From the NCBI RefSeq assembly GCF_019802125.1, contig NZ_JAHVHT010000005.1, positions 62,001 through 126,000 of the forward strand: a DNA stretch of 64,000 nucleotides, given 5' to 3'. Source of the stretch: Tateyamaria omphalii. Lineage in GTDB: Bacteria > Pseudomonadota > Alphaproteobacteria > Rhodobacterales > Rhodobacteraceae. Below the pieces are notes generated by a model. That model made no database searches and was not told the DNA's origin. It worked only from the letters and a program-made list of their open reading frames with translations. The position numbers and the translations under genes were made by a program. This document shows positions 62,557 through 64,000 of the stretch, piece after piece (position 1 is the first letter of the stretch; every line of letters starts with the position of its first letter).

Positions 62557-63849
62557 CTACCGCGACGCGATCGTTTCGTTGCAAGACGGGACACCGTTCG
62601 AAAAGAAGTCCTCTGGCACATGTCTGGCTTCGGTCACGATCAGGTTGCTGTCTTCATCCCACACCATGTCATGTGTCCACACGACTTCTCCCTGGGCCGA
62701 TACCTCAAGCAATCGACCATGTTCGGCCTCCGTCAAAAGCAGATTTCCATTCGGAAGCGTTTGGTGTTTGCCCCGCCGCCAAGTGTAGAACGGTTCATCT
62801 TCAGTTCCTCTGAAATCGACGGTGACGCGCCTGTCACGCGGATCAATCCGCAGAATGCGCGATTGCATCGCACCGGTCGCATTGTCAAAGACGGTGATCG
62901 TCCCATCCGGTTCAAAGTCCGGATCATGCTGTTTGAACCACGGACCATGCTGCCACCATTTCAGGATCCCGGTCTGCGGATCCACGACGGCGACCAGGTT
63001 TGGTTCGCGCAGGCTGAACATCAGGTCACCTGCCTCGAACATCGGGAACGCGGCGGCCATCTCCGGGCGCAGCATCTCTACGTCATTGGGGTGAAACGGG
63101 TCGTCCAGATAGGTAACCCGACCGTCCGCGTCATCTGGCATACGAACCCGAATGTCGAAGATCGCGCGTTGGTCGCCACCCTTGGCCGCAATGACATCGT
63201 TGCGCAGATTGAGGGAAAAGGTCTTCTCTCCGGTGTCTGCGTCCAGGCGCACCATGTCTTCTCCGTACCACGTCCAGATCCCGCCAGCACCGTCGCGCGC
63301 GATCGAATGGTGAAAGCCCCCGCGCACACTCCACATGGTTTGGCCGCATTGGTCCACCCGGGCGATGGCATTGCCCACGTCGAAGGTGACGACAACAGAA
63401 CCATCTTCAAACACTTCCATTCCATGCAACATGACATTCTGCGGAGGAGTGTCGGGGTCGAAGTTTTCGTAATTGATGGGCCAACGATGTACCTCCTGGC
63501 CGCTGGTATCCATCAATCGCACGGCAAAAACAGATGTATCCTGATCGTCACTCAGCCCGGCAATCAACACATAGCCCGGCGCGCGTTCCGTCCCGGGGCG
63601 CTGTTCGTAACCACGGTCAGGCGACGCGGTGCCTGTGTCGTTCGGTGCAACCAGATGGCGTGTGGGTTCCAGTCCAATGTCGTTACGCCAATTGCGCGAC
63701 ACATCCAGATAGGTGCGATGCGCCTCACCAATCTGAGGGGCAGGGAACCAGCCCCACCACGACGAAACAATCCCGTAGACCATGGCGATCAACGCAAGCG
63801 AGGCAATGAAAAATCCACGCGCAAAGCTGTCCGATGACGGCAATTTCAT
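62557..63849 (-). CDS. Membrane-anchored arylsulfotransferase-like (ASST) protein
   Basis: About 430 residues. One membrane segment (about 10-32, GFFIASLALIAMVYGIVSSWWGW) anchors a periplasmic beta-propeller-like domain of the ASST family, with HRWPINYENF, NVMLHGMEVFEDGSVVV, CGQTMWSVRGGFHHSIARD, HPNDVEML and HQTLPNGNLLLTEAEHGRLLEV as repeated blades. His residues in VMLHG and FHHS are candidates for the sulfate-carrying site. Whether it truly transfers sulfate is unproven. GGAAAGG precedes ATG-63849. The start overlaps the end of the next upstream gene (ATGA). Confidence 0.8.
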   Translation of the reverse strand: MKLPSSDSFARGFFIASLALIAMVYGIVSSWWGWFPAPQIGEAHRTYLDVSRNWRNDIGLEPTRHLVAPNDTGTASPDRGYEQRPGTERAPGYVLIAGLSDDQDTSVFAVRLMDTSGQEVHRWPINYENFDPDTPPQNVMLHGMEVFEDGSVVVTFDVGNAIARVDQCGQTMWSVRGGFHHSIARDGAGGIWTWYGEDMVRLDADTGEKTFSLNLRNDVIAAKGGDQRAIFDIRVRMPDDADGRVTYLDDPFHPNDVEMLRPEMAAAFPMFEAGDLMFSLREPNLVAVVDPQTGILKWWQHGPWFKQHDPDFEPDGTITVFDNATGAMQSRILRIDPRDRRVTVDFRGTEDEPFYTWRRGKHQTLPNGNLLLTEAEHGRLLEVSAQGEVVWTHDMVWDEDSNLIVTEARHVPEDFFSNGVPSCNETIASR

Positions 63850-64000
63850 TGAATGACCTTTCCAATTGACGCGCGCGCAGAACCAATGGCCTGGCTGCAA
63901 AGTTCTTCGTGTAAGATGTCGGCCCGTTGCATCAGGTTGCGGGAGGCATCTGGCAAATCCGGAGCCGGGTGAGGCGCGCGCAAGAGGCCAGCCATGGTTG
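63846..64000 (-). CDS. 3' end of an unidentified gene (cut by window edge)
   Basis: Only about 50 codons lie inside the window, ending with SARASIGKVIQ and a TGA that overlaps the ATG of the ASST-like gene. The visible part (MAGLLRAPHPAPDL..., RADILHEELCSQAIG) is not recognised. Translational coupling suggests the two products function together. Confidence 0.5.
   Translation of the reverse strand, partial: TMAGLLRAPHPAPDLPDASRNLMQRADILHEELCSQAIGSARASIGKVIQ

Noticed and set aside
62620-63837. A 405-codon open frame on the plus strand opposite the ASST-like gene
   Set aside because: It is the antisense shadow of a well-supported gene, has no recognisable domain and no ribosome-binding site. 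Long antisense frames are common in GC-rich DNA.
1-64000. Mobile elements, CRISPR arrays, tRNA or rRNA genes, prophage
   Set aside because: No transposase, integrase, direct-repeat array, cloverleaf-like intergenic sequence or phage gene is apparent; gaps are short and mostly promoter-sized.

Overview
The window looks like a chromosomal or large-plasmid segment from an alphaproteobacterium, most likely the Roseobacter group (Rhodobacteraceae). This is inferred from the gene families (a DUF6525-type small protein, a GlxB-GlxC-GlxD/type III glutamine synthetase set, a CobW-DUF1826 pair), dense ATGA/GTGA translational coupling and moderately high GC. No rRNA, tRNA, transposase, integrase or CRISPR array is visible, so placement rests on gene content only.

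Layout. (1) 1-2.7 kb: the start of an RND efflux pump gene, its periplasmic adaptor and a divergent TetR regulator. (2) 2.7-7.9 kb: a flavin monooxygenase, short-chain dehydrogenase and alpha/beta-hydrolase operon (a mymA-lipR-sadH-like triad), a divergent paralogous TetR and a patatin-like lipoprotein. (3) 8.1-16.3 kb: one long minus-strand operon encoding a thioredoxin-reductase-like flavoprotein, a CobW/ZigA-type metallochaperone GTPase, DUF1826, DUF6525 and a complete Dpp/Nik-type ABC importer, divergent from an Rrf2 regulator.

(4) 16.5-36.7 kb, the highlight: a complete petrobactin-type siderophore locus. It holds a TonB-dependent receptor, a YclNOPQ/Fat-like ferric-siderophore ABC importer with a DUF2218 protein, and a full polyamine module (arginine decarboxylase, carboxy(nor)spermidine dehydrogenase and decarboxylase, agmatinase). 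These are followed by asbA, asbB, asbC, an asbD-asbE fusion, asbF and an ABC exporter. The locus should make its own spermidine (arginine to agmatine to putrescine to carboxyspermidine to spermidine) and its own 3,4-dihydroxybenzoate (AsbF), join both to citrate, then export and reimport the product. A 17-bp palindrome matching the RirA-type TGA-N9-TCA iron box lies between the divergent import and synthesis operons.

(5) 36.9-42.1 kb: an XRE-cupin regulator with GlxB/C/D-like split glutamate-synthase proteins and a type III glutamine synthetase/gamma-glutamylmethylamide synthetase-like enzyme. (6) 42.2-50.5 kb: surface-glycan genes (FdtA-like ketoisomerase, DegT aminotransferase, two GT2 and one GT61 glycosyltransferases, GNAT, MsbA-like ABC exporter) and a small secreted protein. 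(7) 50.5-62.5 kb: a ROK-regulated catabolic locus with a PIG-L deacetylase, DMT transporter, CUT1 sugar ABC importer, an argininosuccinate-lyase-like C-N lyase, PfkB kinase and NagB-II-like SIS protein. It probably degrades an amino-sugar conjugate. (8) 62.6-64 kb: a membrane-anchored arylsulfotransferase-fold protein and the 3' end of a further gene.
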